From HGM04593 sp964512955 (GTDB lineage Bacteria > Bacteroidota > Bacteroidia > Bacteroidales > Bacteroidaceae): a stretch of 64,000 bases of DNA. Every line of letters starts with the position of its first letter. Position 1 is the stretch's first letter. The stretch lies in the NCBI GenBank assembly GCA_964512955.1, contig CAZEKX010000002.1:3767-67766 (forward strand), written 5' to 3'. Made by a program: the position numbers and the translations under genes. This document shows positions 53,365 through 62,224 of this stretch, piece by piece. The notes under the pieces are model-generated. The model made no database searches and was not told the origin of the DNA. It worked only from the letters and a program-made list of their open reading frames with translations.

Positions 53365-56184
53365 CTATTCTTCGGTAAGTTCATAATCGGGTTCCTCGAG
53401 AGTATATCCATCAATTTCCGGTTCCGGAATATTTTGTAGATTCTCCTCGTAGAATTTTCTGTAATCATCGAAACTATAATAGTTCAATAATAAATCGAGG
53501 TTCGATTTTGATATTATGAAGGCATTTATTCCTTCGAGCAGTTTTGCCATCTCGCCATTTGAATATAGTTGTTTTCTGTAAACAAATGCCTCGTCAAAGT
53601 TAAGGAACTCTTTTATCTCCAACATGGTGATTGCAGTTTGTTTGTTGAACTCCATCTTAAAATTGCGTACCATGTAGCGCGAGAAATTGTAACGTGCCAT
53701 TTCAAATAGCAGGCGTTTCTCATCTAACGAGTCGTTGGGATATGCCAAAATAAAATAGTAGGGTTCGTTACGTTCACTGCTGAAAGCAGGTACACTGTCC
53801 ATGTCTCCTTTAATTGTTCCATCGCTTCGACGTTCCCAAATTGAGAGTGATATTCCACTGTTTAGCAGACGTCCCTCTTTTACTCCTGTGGAAACCTCCT
53901 GTGCCATTGCTGTTATCTCCTCATCGGAGAACTCCTTTACAAGGCTCTCAATCGCTGTCAGAGCCTCTTCATCTTGCCCATTGTAGAGTTTTGACATAGC
54001 ATCTATAAACATAAAACGGGCACGATGTTTGCCTTTAGGATATTTCTTTTCGGCATAACTGCTGTTTTCAATTACCTGTGTGTATAGTTGCTTTTTGAAC
54101 AGTTCGTAACTTTCTGCATAAATAGAATCCTCTTTATGCTCCTTAACAGCAATACTCTCAAAGAAGTCGGGGTCCTGAATCTTAATTGATACAGTACTGT
54201 CGGGGTAGGTGGTAAGTAGCAGGTTACGATACAACTCTGCTTTTTCCGGTTCGTCCCAGCGCGAGCAAGACAGATACAGATGATAGTAAACATCCGACAT
54301 GTTTTTATATTCGGGATATTCGTTTACAAGACGCTCCCAATAGGATAAAGCAAGGTTCTTGTCTCCAAGTTTCTCCTCAAAAATCAGAGCCGAACTGAAA
54401 AGTGCATCACTGAGTGCCGTATGCATTTCCGCTTTAGCCTCGTCGGTTTGCGGAATTCTTTGCAAGTAGTATTCGCGTGTTGTCGGGTCGGTAGACAAGG
54501 TGTCCTCTGCTATCTCTTCCATCCCTAATGAGTCGGATAATGCTATTCCTAATGAATCACTGCCAATTGCTATGTCTGTACTATCGTTTTGCGTGCTGTC
54601 CTGTATGGCAAAAGATATATTTTCTTTGCTTAATCGCCAAAAATCTTTCAATGTTCGGTTGCCCCAAGTGTCGGTAAAACTTTTTATCCCTTTTGCTACC
54701 AACTGAGGGTTGTAAAAGTACCACAGTTGTTGCTCATTCTTGTCGGCAATGGTCATACTTGCGGTTGTGCCGGCAGCAGATAGGTCCCCCGATGCCGCAC
54801 CTGAAGCCTCTTTTTTCTCTTTCTTTTCTGTTTTTTTGCGTAATTCCTCTTCCCATTTGGCAAACTCAATCTTTTTGTCGATGAGTGGCAATAGAGCCTC
54901 CTCGCTTAGCGATGCCCAATAGAGCAATTCACTATTCTCTTCTATAATGTCGGTATGCGGTACAAGACCGGGAAGAACGTCGGAACGATGTTTGTGTAGT
55001 TCATAATCATCGTTTTCCTTGTCAATCATGTTTATAGCCTTTTTGTAGTTGGCATCTGATTTTGAGAAACGCTCTTGCTCCCAATATATTTTTGCAAGTG
55101 ACAGATGCAACATTGCAGTACCGTAACCACTGCTTGCACCTTCGGCAACACCTGTTTCGTACGACTTAATGGCCTCTATTGTATCTTTTGAACTCATGTG
55201 TAGGTTGCCTATGGCATAGTGTAGTTGCGAAATGTACTCTTTATTCTTAGGCGACCGTAACATTCGTTCTAACGAACGAATTATCTTCTTTTTATCTTCG
55301 TTGGTTACCGTTTCGGTCTGTCTTATTCTTGCATTGAACTCTAATTCGTATGGTGGATTCTTGGAAATTGTTTTACCGAAACTCTTGAATGCAGCAACAT
55401 TATCTCCTGTTTCACGATACAATTGCCCCATAAGATAATATTCACGTGCTTTTTCGAGTGCAGTCGATTTCCTCTTTATAGCCTTCTCTAACAAGGGAAG
55501 TGCTTCGTCATATCTCTCTTGCTTTATCAAAAGGTTTGCTTGTGCACGTGCAAGTTCACGTTCTTGTGCCTCGGGTACACTGTCGCGGCGTATTCTCGAT
55601 ATGAGGTCCTCGGCTTCGTATAACCAGTCCATCTCGGTGTAGCACTTTGCAAGTCCAATACGTGCCATTGCCATCACTTTTGGATTATTCTCGTAAAGGC
55701 GGGTTATGTAAATATATGTACTTGCCGCTTCGGTAAATTCCCCCTTCTCAAAGTAGGAATTTGCCATCATCATCCATGCTTTCCACAAAAACGGGTTAAA
55801 CTCTTTTTGCGCAAAGAACCTCTTTTTCTTTGCTGTAAGTTTTTCTCCTGCTTTTCGACGTGGTTTTCTTTTAATGGAGTGGTTCTTTATAGCCTTTTGT
55901 GCTTTTTCTATTGCACGGTCATACTCCGACGATCCTATAGAGCGGGTCTTCTTATCGCTTACAATCAGCAATGGCAACTGCTCCAAATAGTTGTCCTTGT
56001 GTTGTTTAATTTGATTATCTTTTGCTTTCTTATACGCTACATTACCGTTGTAATATGTGTTGTATCTTGCGAAAAAGGCATGATACATTCGTGTCTGTGC
56101 TGTATTCTTTTTGCGACTTGCACACCCACACAATATGGATAGTAACACCGAAATAAGCAGTATGTTTCGTATGTGTAGTTTCAC
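53365..56184 (-). CDS. porW: PorW/SprE-like TPR lipoprotein
   Basis: 939 residues with a lipobox LCGCAS (Cys21). The N-terminal segment (QTRMYHAFFARYNTYYNGNV) and many TPR helices (FEKGEFTEAASTYIYITRLY and further repeats over residues 150-420, then 590-760) fit the PorW/SprE family, which is needed for type IX secretion and gliding in other Bacteroidota. The pair porW-porX is a known neighbourhood. The middle region (about 420-560) is low-complexity Ala/Gly/Ser-rich. Outer-membrane lipoprotein facing the periplasm. First gene of the operon porW-porX-tsaE-109aa-ygiQ. Confidence 0.85.
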   Translation of the reverse strand: MKLHIRNILLISVLLSILCGCASRKKNTAQTRMYHAFFARYNTYYNGNVAYKKAKDNQIKQHKDNYLEQLPLLIVSDKKTRSIGSSEYDRAIEKAQKAIKNHSIKRKPRRKAGEKLTAKKKRFFAQKEFNPFLWKAWMMMANSYFEKGEFTEAASTYIYITRLYENNPKVMAMARIGLAKCYTEMDWLYEAEDLISRIRRDSVPEAQERELARAQANLLIKQERYDEALPLLEKAIKRKSTALEKAREYYLMGQLYRETGDNVAAFKSFGKTISKNPPYELEFNARIRQTETVTNEDKKKIIRSLERMLRSPKNKEYISQLHYAIGNLHMSSKDTIEAIKSYETGVAEGASSGYGTAMLHLSLAKIYWEQERFSKSDANYKKAINMIDKENDDYELHKHRSDVLPGLVPHTDIIEENSELLYWASLSEEALLPLIDKKIEFAKWEEELRKKTEKKEKKEASGAASGDLSAAGTTASMTIADKNEQQLWYFYNPQLVAKGIKSFTDTWGNRTLKDFWRLSKENISFAIQDSTQNDSTDIAIGSDSLGIALSDSLGMEEIAEDTLSTDPTTREYYLQRIPQTDEAKAEMHTALSDALFSSALIFEEKLGDKNLALSYWERLVNEYPEYKNMSDVYYHLYLSCSRWDEPEKAELYRNLLLTTYPDSTVSIKIQDPDFFESIAVKEHKEDSIYAESYELFKKQLYTQVIENSSYAEKKYPKGKHRARFMFIDAMSKLYNGQDEEALTAIESLVKEFSDEEITAMAQEVSTGVKEGRLLNSGISLSIWERRSDGTIKGDMDSVPAFSSERNEPYYFILAYPNDSLDEKRLLFEMARYNFSRYMVRNFKMEFNKQTAITMLEIKEFLNFDEAFVYRKQLYSNGEMAKLLEGINAFIISKSNLDLLLNYYSFDDYRKFYEENLQNIPEPEIDGYTLEEPDYELTEE

Positions 56185-56266
56185 TCTGGTAGTTCCTGTT
56201 TTTTTATTTATAATATAATTATATATATTAACTGATAAATATACTTTTTATTGTGATTACGTACAA

Positions 56267-57166
56267 TCATTTATCTATACTCTTTTTACCGTTTTTTAGG
56301 TAAACCTCTAAGATATTCTGTACCCTCTGTAAGAAATAAAAACAAGTTTTATATTTATCTGTTAATCTTTTTGTTGTCATACAGAACAGATATAAAGATA
56401 TAGAACAAATTATTATAGATGCTCCCGACGGAATGTCTGCTATATATGAAATATATAACCCCGCTATGCAGGCAAGATAACCGAATACAACAGACAGTAT
56501 TATAGTATTTCTATAGTTCTTTGTGAAAATTAATGCTGTCATTTGTGGTATTGTCAGCATGGATATCACAAGTACAACACCCACAAGACGCAGAGTGGCA
56601 ACAATGGTAAGAGCAATAAATGTCATCATCAGATACTCGAACAGACGTACCGGTATGTTGCGAGTTGTGGCAAACTCACTGTCGAACGCTACAAAAATTA
56701 TTGTACGAAAGAATATAATTGTAAATAGCAATAGAGTTAGTGCTATGCATGCCAACAACAGAATGTCAAACAAACTTATAGTGAGTATGTTTCCAAAAAG
56801 ATAGGTCGATAAATCGCCGGTGTAATTGGGTGTCATAAAGCAGAATATAACTCCCAATGTCATACCCAGAACCCAAAAAACGGCAATGGCGGAATCTTCT
56901 CTAATCTCTTTGCTCTCTCCAGCCTTTTGTACTCCTATAGCCGATGCTATGGCAAATAAAAATGCCGGTATCGTGGGGTTTATACCCAAAAACATACCTA
57001 AACCAACACCTCCAAATGAGGCATGAGAAATACCTCCACTAATGAAAAGTAAACGGCGTGTTACGGCGTATGTACCTGTGATTGCGCATGCCAAACAGGC
57101 AAACAAACTACCTATGAGTGCGTTCTGAAAAAATTGATAGCCGAAAATCTCCATACAATTTTCCAT
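56267..57166 (-). CDS. ABC-3 family metal transporter permease (ZnuB/MntB-like)
   Basis: 299 residues with eight or nine membrane helices and the conserved ABC-3 motifs: SGGISHASFGGVGLG, where the transport domain coupling helix and metal path lie, and VVLVISMLTIPQMTALIF. The DSAIAVFWVLGMTLGVIF segment is also typical. The family imports zinc, manganese or iron. No ATPase or binding-protein gene is adjacent in this window, so they must be elsewhere. It overlaps the 126-residue gene by 1 nt (TAATG), so its translation depends on that gene. Confidence 0.88.
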   Translation of the reverse strand: MENCMEIFGYQFFQNALIGSLFACLACAITGTYAVTRRLLFISGGISHASFGGVGLGMFLGINPTIPAFLFAIASAIGVQKAGESKEIREDSAIAVFWVLGMTLGVIFCFMTPNYTGDLSTYLFGNILTISLFDILLLACIALTLLLFTIIFFRTIIFVAFDSEFATTRNIPVRLFEYLMMTFIALTIVATLRLVGVVLVISMLTIPQMTALIFTKNYRNTIILSVVFGYLACIAGLYISYIADIPSGASIIICSISLYLFCMTTKRLTDKYKTCFYFLQRVQNILEVYLKNGKKSIDK

Positions 57167-57546
57167 TATTGCAATATAAGCCGAATTTCATCTTTTATCT
57201 GTTCCGGTATTTCAATATGTCGTTGTTCCAGACATTTTACCCATAAATCAACTTCCTCTCTCTTCATTGTATAGAGTATATTGCGAAACTCTTCAATATC
57301 GTTGTCTGTATACTCGTTGTATGGCTTGTCCTTGAAACGGTCGAGTTCTTCATCGTCGAAGTATAGGTCTTTTTTCTCATAACCATGGCTGCACACTGTA
57401 TGGCGTCCGCAGCAGACACCGTTTTCACCGTCGTGGTGATGCTCCTCTTCGTCGGTTCTGTTTCCTCGGTTTATAAATGTCTGAATTAGAAATATAATGA
57501 CGGTAATTATTGCAATGGAAAAAAGTATTATTGTAAAAACATCCAT
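57166..57546 (-). CDS. Small membrane protein with His/Cys metal-binding segment
   Basis: 126 residues: one helix (about residues 3-24), then a cluster of ligands EEEHHHDGENGVCCGRH and TVCSHG (His36-38, Cys45, Cys46, His49, Cys52, His54), then a helical acidic domain (YTDNDIEEFRNILYTMKREEVDLWVKCLEQ). The ligand-rich loop faces the cytoplasm or periplasm close to the membrane. It is translationally coupled to the ABC-3 permease, so it may be a metal sensor or delivery protein. No known family was recognised; this is inference from layout only. Confidence 0.65.
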   Translation of the reverse strand: MDVFTIILFSIAIITVIIFLIQTFINRGNRTDEEEHHHDGENGVCCGRHTVCSHGYEKKDLYFDDEELDRFKDKPYNEYTDNDIEEFRNILYTMKREEVDLWVKCLEQRHIEIPEQIKDEIRLILQ

Positions 57547-57867
57547 GGGTACTCATGTTTTGGTTAAACTATCAGGTTGCTAAGTTATAAAATAAAAAAC
57601 AGTTTTTAAACTAAAAAGATGATATTTATGCCAAAAAGTTGTTTTTATACAAAATGACAAAATGTAAACAGATTTATTAAGATTGTTTAGTTGCTTGTTG
57701 CGAAACTCACTTTTAGGGCAAAAAAATATTATAAAAAATATCACTTGTAAATAAATATGTTGTATATTCGCACCGAGACGTTCTATATTTTTATTTGGTT
57801 TGTTTTACAAAATGACAGAATAATAGTATAAAAATAATAATTTATAAATCATTTAATAGAAATAATA
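57547..57867. other. Non-coding divergent intergenic region
   Basis: 321 nt between the minus-strand metal-permease pair and the plus-strand FKBP gene, very A/T-rich. TATATTCGC (57763-57771) is a one-mismatch -7 element for the FKBP gene, without a well-placed TTG. No hairpin terminator, gene or repeat of interest is seen. Confidence 0.35.
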
Positions 57868-58452
57868 ATGGATAAATTCGGTTACGGATTAGGAATGGGT
57901 ATAGGGCAGAATCTTCTCTCTATGGGTGTAAGTGAACTTGCTTTCGATGACTTTGTAAAAGGTATTAAAGATGTGTTAGCAGGTGGTAAAACAGAAATGT
58001 CTCATGCTGAGGCGCAGAAAGTAGTGAGTGAACATTTTCAGAAACTTGCAGAGGAGGCTTATGCAAAGGTTAAGGAGGCAGGTATTTCATTCCTAGAAGA
58101 GAATAAAAAACGCGAGGGTGTTATAACACTTCCCAGTGGCTTGCAATATATGGTGCTTAAAGAGGGTAATGGTAAGCAGCCTAAGGCTACCGACCGAGTT
58201 CAATGCCACTACGAGGGTACACTGATTGATGGAACAATTTTTGATAGTTCGGTAAAACGTGGCGAACCTGCCGTTTTTGGTGTTTCACAGGTTATTGCAG
58301 GCTGGGTAGAGGCTTTGCAGTTAATGTCTGAGGGTGCAAAATGGCGTCTTTTTATACCGCAGGAGATGGCTTATGGAGCACATGGAGCAGGTGAACATAT
58401 ACCTCCTTATAGTGCGCTTATTTTCGATGTGGAACTTATCAAGGTACTTTAA
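57868..58452 (+). CDS. FklB-like FKBP peptidyl-prolyl isomerase
   Basis: 194 residues without a signal peptide. A helical dimerisation region (residues 1-90, with GMGIGQNLLSMGVSELAFD) is followed by a C-terminal FKBP domain (LPSGLQYMVLKEGNG, VQCHYEGTLIDGTIFDSS, GEHIPPYSALIFDVELI), the arrangement of FklB/FkpA/Mip. It catalyses prolyl isomerisation and helps fold proteins in the cytoplasm or, if exported, the envelope. A second FKBP gene follows 5 nt later, so the two are one operon. Confidence 0.9.
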   Translation: MDKFGYGLGMGIGQNLLSMGVSELAFDDFVKGIKDVLAGGKTEMSHAEAQKVVSEHFQKLAEEAYAKVKEAGISFLEENKKREGVITLPSGLQYMVLKEGNGKQPKATDRVQCHYEGTLIDGTIFDSSVKRGEPAVFGVSQVIAGWVEALQLMSEGAKWRLFIPQEMAYGAHGAGEHIPPYSALIFDVELIKVL

Positions 58453-58457
58453 TTTGA

Positions 58458-59285
58458 ATGAGTAAGATTGTTTCTTTGCTTGTTGCGGTTACTCTTTTTA
58501 TAGTAGCGTCATGTGGTGAAAAGTCGAACAAAAGTATAGCGTTAAATACTTATAACGATACTTTAGCATATTCGGCGGGTGTATATATGGCACGAACTCT
58601 TCCTACAATAATACAAGAAGAGTTGGGTGTGGAGTCTGCCGATGTCGATGATTTTCTGCGTGGTGTGTACGACGGCTTTCCAAAATCCAATGACTCCAAG
58701 TCCATAGCCTATTCACGAGGTCTTGGAATAGGAGCAAATGCTATGGATATGCTTGAGCAGGCAAATAAAGTTATCTGCCGAAATGATACTATTAACAAAC
58801 TTAATCCGGAACTCTTTATAGAGGGAGTTATTGCTTCTGTAAAGGGACAAGGAGCAATGGAGAATGGCGAGGCGATTGATTGTGTCAACAGTTGTCGTTA
58901 TCGTGGTGATAGCGATAAATTCATGCATATGAATTCTACACGCGATGGAGTCGTCTCTCTTCCGAGTGGCTTGCAATACAAAATCATAAAACAAGGTAAC
59001 GGTGCCATAGCCAAGGTTGGCGATACAGTGTCGTGCATATATAAGGGTACATTTACCAATGGACGTGTGTTCGATTCATCGCGTGACGCGGTAGTGGAGT
59101 TTTCGGTAGATGCGGTTATACCGGGTTTCTCTCAGGCATTACAGATTATGCCCGAAGGTACGGTATGTAAAGTCTATATCCCATGGCAACTGGGTTATGG
59201 TTCGCAAGGAACATCTAAAATACCTCCTTATAGTGTATTGGTGTTCGACCTTGAAATAGTGAAAGTTGTAACAAAAACATTATAA
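58458..59285 (+). CDS. FKBP-type prolyl isomerase lipoprotein
   Basis: 275 residues with a lipobox (IVASCG, Cys19). The FkpA-type N-terminal helical region (YNDTLAYSAGVYMARTLP, YSRGLGIGANAMDMLEQ) precedes the C-terminal FKBP domain (GLQYKIIKQGNGAIAKVGDT, GRVFDSSRD, SKIPPYSVLVFDLEI). It is the envelope counterpart of the preceding gene. Five nt separate the two genes. Likely inner- or outer-membrane lipoprotein facing the periplasm. Confidence 0.88.
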   Translation: MSKIVSLLVAVTLFIVASCGEKSNKSIALNTYNDTLAYSAGVYMARTLPTIIQEELGVESADVDDFLRGVYDGFPKSNDSKSIAYSRGLGIGANAMDMLEQANKVICRNDTINKLNPELFIEGVIASVKGQGAMENGEAIDCVNSCRYRGDSDKFMHMNSTRDGVVSLPSGLQYKIIKQGNGAIAKVGDTVSCIYKGTFTNGRVFDSSRDAVVEFSVDAVIPGFSQALQIMPEGTVCKVYIPWQLGYGSQGTSKIPPYSVLVFDLEIVKVVTKTL

Positions 59286-59363
59286 GATAATAATAACTAA
59301 CTAATGGAACAGAATATGTAATGGGAGTGCATACGTATATGTTCCGCCTTATCAACAAATATC

Positions 59364-59831
59364 ATGAAAAACAGTACAGAATGCAAGGTCGATAGTCTCG
59401 ATCTGAAGATTCTAAGTATCATTTCCAAAGATGCTAGAACTCCTTTTCGTAATGTAGCAGAACAGTGTGGCGTATCGCGTGCCGCCATACATTTACGTGT
59501 TCAGCATCTTATAGATATGGGCATTATATCCGGCTCATGTTACGAAATAGATTTTAAAAGTCTTGGGTATAAAACCTGTACTTACATAGGAATCCGTTTG
59601 GAAAAGGGGTCAATGTATAAAACTGCTGTAGAACATCTGAAAGAGATTCCCGAGGTGGTAGAGTGTTGCTATACAACAGGTCCCTATTCGATTCTGGTTA
59701 AAATGTATGCACACGACAACGAGGAACTTATGGAATTGCTTAACGGTAAGGTACAGAATATTCCCGGAGTGGTTAGTACCGAAACTATGATAGTCCTCGA
59801 TGGCAGTGTAAAAAGGAATCTACCAATGTAA
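59364..59831 (+). CDS. Lrp/AsnC-family transcriptional regulator
   Basis: 155 residues. An N-terminal helix-turn-helix (LDLKILSIISKDARTPFRNV, CGVSRAAIHLRVQHL) is followed by a RAM ligand-binding domain with the family opening (IGIRLEKGSMYKTAVEHL) and dimer-face residues (TGPYSILVKMYAHDNEELMELL). Lrp/AsnC proteins bind amino acids or related effectors and form octamers on DNA. The C26-M19 fusion gene starts 13 nt after its stop, so its regulon may be that enzyme and the effector its substrate or product. It follows the FKBP pair by 78 nt. Confidence 0.9.
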   Translation: MKNSTECKVDSLDLKILSIISKDARTPFRNVAEQCGVSRAAIHLRVQHLIDMGIISGSCYEIDFKSLGYKTCTYIGIRLEKGSMYKTAVEHLKEIPEVVECCYTTGPYSILVKMYAHDNEELMELLNGKVQNIPGVVSTETMIVLDGSVKRNLPM

Positions 59832-59844
59832 ATTGTAATACAAG

Positions 59845-61596
59845 ATGAATCGGTTCAATCTCGCAAGTGAGTACAACGAACTGCACGTTAAATTCCCTAT
59901 AAGCAGTGGTAAACCGCTTATAGGGATTACTGCAAATTTTAATGATGGTAATGCCTGTTTGGCAGAGGCTTATTACGCTTCGGTGCTTGAGGCGGGTGGA
60001 GTGCCATTGCTCATACCTCCATATCTGCACCGCGATGCTCTTGTGGACACATTAAAAAGTGTCGATGCTGTAATTCTTTCGGGTGGAGCCGACATTGACC
60101 CACGTTACATGGGTGATGAACCCGACTATTCACTCCTGCATACAATAAACCCAAAACGAGATGAGCAGGAACTGTTGCTTGTGAGGTTGGCTCTCGACAG
60201 ACAACTGCCTATTCTGGGAATATGTCGTGGCATACAGACATTAGCAGTTTCTCTTGGTGGAAAGGTGCATCAGGATATTTATGCTTCCTTGGGTAGTGAA
60301 CTCTTAAACCATGATCAAAGCGAGGAAAGAGGTGTGGCTACACATAGGGTGAAACTAGTGCCGGGGTCCAAATTGGCAACTATCTTCGGATGTAATACTA
60401 TTGGTGTTAATACATTTCATCATCAGGCAGTGAGTGCGATACCGCAAGGCTTCTCTGTCTCTGCAATCTCTACCGACGGTGTAATCGAGGGTATGGAATC
60501 TATAGATGGCTGTTCGGTTATTGGTGTACAGTGGCATCCCGAGAGTTTTATTCTTAAAGACGCAAATTGTTGTATGATGCCACTCTTCGAGTGGCTTGTG
60601 GGCGAGGCAACATTGTATAAACAGGCAAAAGAGTTGCATAGAGACATAATAACCATAGATTCGCATTGCGATACTCCCATGCTCTTTGATAAGGGGTACA
60701 AACTCTGCGAGCGTAGTGATGCAGCGCTTGTCGATTTACATAAAATGGACGAAGGTGGTTTGGATGTGGTAACAATGGTTGCATATCTGCCACAGCAAGA
60801 GCGTGATGCCAACTCTTTATCGTTGGCAACTCAGAGAACCGACATGTTGTTAAATGGAATTGCAGAACAGGTGGACTCTTCTTTATCTGTTGTTATGTGC
60901 AGTAATCCGGCTGAACTGTTGTGGCATAAGCGTTGTGGCAGAAAAGTTATTATGCGCGGGATAGAAAACGGCTACGCCATTGGACGAGACATCTCTAATA
61001 TTGAACGTTATTACAAAATGGGGGTCGTATACATGACATTGTGCCATAATGGAGATAACGATATTTGTGATTCTGCTCGTGGTAAGGGAGAACATAACGG
61101 TTTAAGTCCTTTTGGATATACTGTAGTGCGTGAAATGAATCGTGTGGGTATGATGGTCGATTTATCGCATGCTTCCGAAAAAACATTTTACGATGTGTTG
61201 AAAACAAGTGATGTGCCGGTTGTATGTTCACATTCATCGTGTAGAGCATTGTGTAATCATCCTCGTAATCTTACCGACGAGCAATTACGTTCGCTTGCAA
61301 TACAAGGCGGTGTAGCACAAATAACAATGTATAGTGGCTTTCTGGTTGAGAATGGTATGGCAACATTGAACGATTTTATAAATCATCTTGAGCATGCTAT
61401 CTCTGTTGCCGGTATAAATCATGTAGGAATAGGTACAGACTTCGATGGCGATGGCTCGGTTATAGGTTGTTCCGATGCTTCGCAACTGCGTAATATAACT
61501 CGTGAACTTATACGGCGTGGATACTCTAGTGGAGATATAGAAAAACTTTGGGGTGGAAACTGGTTGCGTGTCATGCGTGAAGTACAACAAAAATAG
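59845..61596 (+). CDS. Fusion of class I glutamine amidotransferase-like (peptidase C26) and M19 dipeptidase domains
   Basis: 583 residues. Residues 1-255 are a PuuD-like gamma-glutamyl hydrolase: nucleophile Cys127 in ILGICRGIQTLA, His231 and Glu233 in VQWHPES, and AVILSGGADIDP. Residues 270-583 are a renal-dipeptidase-like M19 metallopeptidase: metal ligands His274 and Asp276 in IDSHCDTP, then VDLSHASEKT, VVCSHSSCRALCNHPRN and GIGTDFDGDGS. The first domain would remove a gamma-glutamyl group and the second would cut the resulting dipeptide, for example Cys-Gly from glutathione-like compounds. No signal peptide is visible, so it is probably cytoplasmic. The gene is coupled to the Lrp regulator by 13 nt. 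Confidence 0.88.
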   Translation: MNRFNLASEYNELHVKFPISSGKPLIGITANFNDGNACLAEAYYASVLEAGGVPLLIPPYLHRDALVDTLKSVDAVILSGGADIDPRYMGDEPDYSLLHTINPKRDEQELLLVRLALDRQLPILGICRGIQTLAVSLGGKVHQDIYASLGSELLNHDQSEERGVATHRVKLVPGSKLATIFGCNTIGVNTFHHQAVSAIPQGFSVSAISTDGVIEGMESIDGCSVIGVQWHPESFILKDANCCMMPLFEWLVGEATLYKQAKELHRDIITIDSHCDTPMLFDKGYKLCERSDAALVDLHKMDEGGLDVVTMVAYLPQQERDANSLSLATQRTDMLLNGIAEQVDSSLSVVMCSNPAELLWHKRCGRKVIMRGIENGYAIGRDISNIERYYKMGVVYMTLCHNGDNDICDSARGKGEHNGLSPFGYTVVREMNRVGMMVDLSHASEKTFYDVLKTSDVPVVCSHSSCRALCNHPRNLTDEQLRSLAIQGGVAQITMYSGFLVENGMATLNDFINHLEHAISVAGINHVGIGTDFDGDGSVIGCSDASQLRNITRELIRRGYSSGDIEKLWGGNWLRVMREVQQK

Positions 61597-61677
61597 AAAT
61601 TGTACCGCTTTAATTATCGTAAAATGGAGTAGTGTGAAGAATTTTCAGAAAAATATGAAAAAAATCTCTCCGGATTG

Positions 61678-61708
61678 TTGCAAATTGATAAAAAAGGTGT
61701 ACCTTTGC
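61678..61708 (+). promoter_or_regulatory. Promoter of tRNA-Pro
   Basis: TTG (61678-61680) and TACCTTTGC (61700-61708), an exact TAnnTTTGC, are 19 nt apart. The tRNA begins 23 nt after the -7 element. This is a clean example of the Bacteroidota consensus. Confidence 0.85.
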
Positions 61709-61731
61709 AATCGCAAACAGACAAAAAGGAA

Positions 61732-61806
61732 CGGGATGTAGCTCAGTCCGGTTAGAGTACGCGTCTGGGGGGCGTGTGGTCGCTGGTTCGAATCCAGTCA
61801 TCCCGA
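61732..61806 (+). tRNA. tRNA-Pro (anticodon GGG)
   Basis: All arms fold: acceptor CGGGATG (61732-61738) with CATCCCG (61799-61805), D-arm GCTC...GAGT, anticodon stem CGCGT/GCGTG around the loop CTGGGGG whose middle three bases are GGG, T-arm GCTGG-TTCGAAT-CCAGT, and discriminator A (61806). No CCA is encoded. It reads CCC and CCU proline codons. Confidence 0.96.
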
Positions 61807-61809
61807 CAG

Positions 61810-61850
61810 AAAAATGCTTCTACAAACACTTGTAGGAGCATTTTTCTTTT
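61810..61850 (+). terminator. Terminator of tRNA-Pro
   Basis: The arms 61810-61825 and 61830-61845 pair over 16 bp with one G-U pair and a 4-nt loop (ACAC), and a T-rich run with one C follows (61841-61850). Length and position are typical of a tRNA terminator. Confidence 0.88.
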
Positions 61851-61871
61851 TCTTCAACACCTTTTTCAACA

Positions 61872-61898
61872 CTTTTTGCGCAATAGTTGCGCAAAAAG
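61872..61898. repeat. 12-bp hairpin between convergent tRNA genes
   Basis: CTTTTTGCGCAA (61872-61883) and TTGCGCAAAAAG (61887-61898) are perfect complements with loop TAG. A third TTGCGCAA-like word is at about 61914. The 240-nt gap to the tRNA-Lys terminator shows no open frame or known site; the palindrome could be a remnant of an integrated element or just an extra bidirectional structure. Confidence 0.45.
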
Positions 61899-62086
61899 TA
61901 ACCAAATTTCGCATTTGCGCAACTTAAAATCTTGACCGCTCCAAAAAATATTTTTCTTTTTTATTTTCAGAAATAGTTGGATATAGATAAAAGTGAATCA
62001 CTCATTCAATAGGTTACAGACAAGATTCGCTATATCTCCTTGGCAAGGATGTATGGTTTCTGTGATATTTGCTTCTATGTAAAATT

Positions 62087-62125
62087 TAAACAAAAAACAA
62101 GGAACTCCAAATGAGTTCCTTGTTT
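62087..62125 (-). terminator. Terminator of tRNA-Lys
   Basis: AAACAAGGAACTC (62095-62107) pairs with GAGTTCCTTGTTT (62113-62125), loop CAAAT. Read on the minus strand the stem is followed by a T-rich run (complement of 62087-62097). It lies 3 nt after the 3' end of tRNA-Lys. Confidence 0.9.
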
Positions 62126-62128
62126 CAG

Positions 62129-62201
62129 TGATTCGCCTGGGGCTCGAACCCAGGACCCCATCCTTAAAAGGGATGTGCTCTACCTGCTGAGCTAGCGAAT
62201 C
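62129..62201 (-). tRNA. tRNA-Lys (anticodon TTT)
   Basis: Minus strand. Acceptor GATTCGC/GCGAATC (62201-62195 with 62136-62130), D-arm GCTC...GAGC, anticodon stem CATCC/GGATG around CTTTTAA (anticodon TTT), T-arm CTGGG-TTCGAGC-CCCAG, discriminator A at 62129; no CCA is encoded. It reads AAA and AAG. Confidence 0.97.
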
Positions 62202-62224
62202 TACCTAAGTGCCGTTAAGCGAGT

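Noticed and set aside
61553..61741. Short plus-strand open frame spanning the end of the C26-M19 gene and the tRNA-Pro start
   Set aside because: It contains the tRNA promoter and the start of the tRNA, so it is not a coding region.
62023..62032. A 10-nt match to the 5' end of tRNA-Lys in the tRNA gap
   Set aside because: Too short to be an attachment site duplication; expected by chance in this much sequence.
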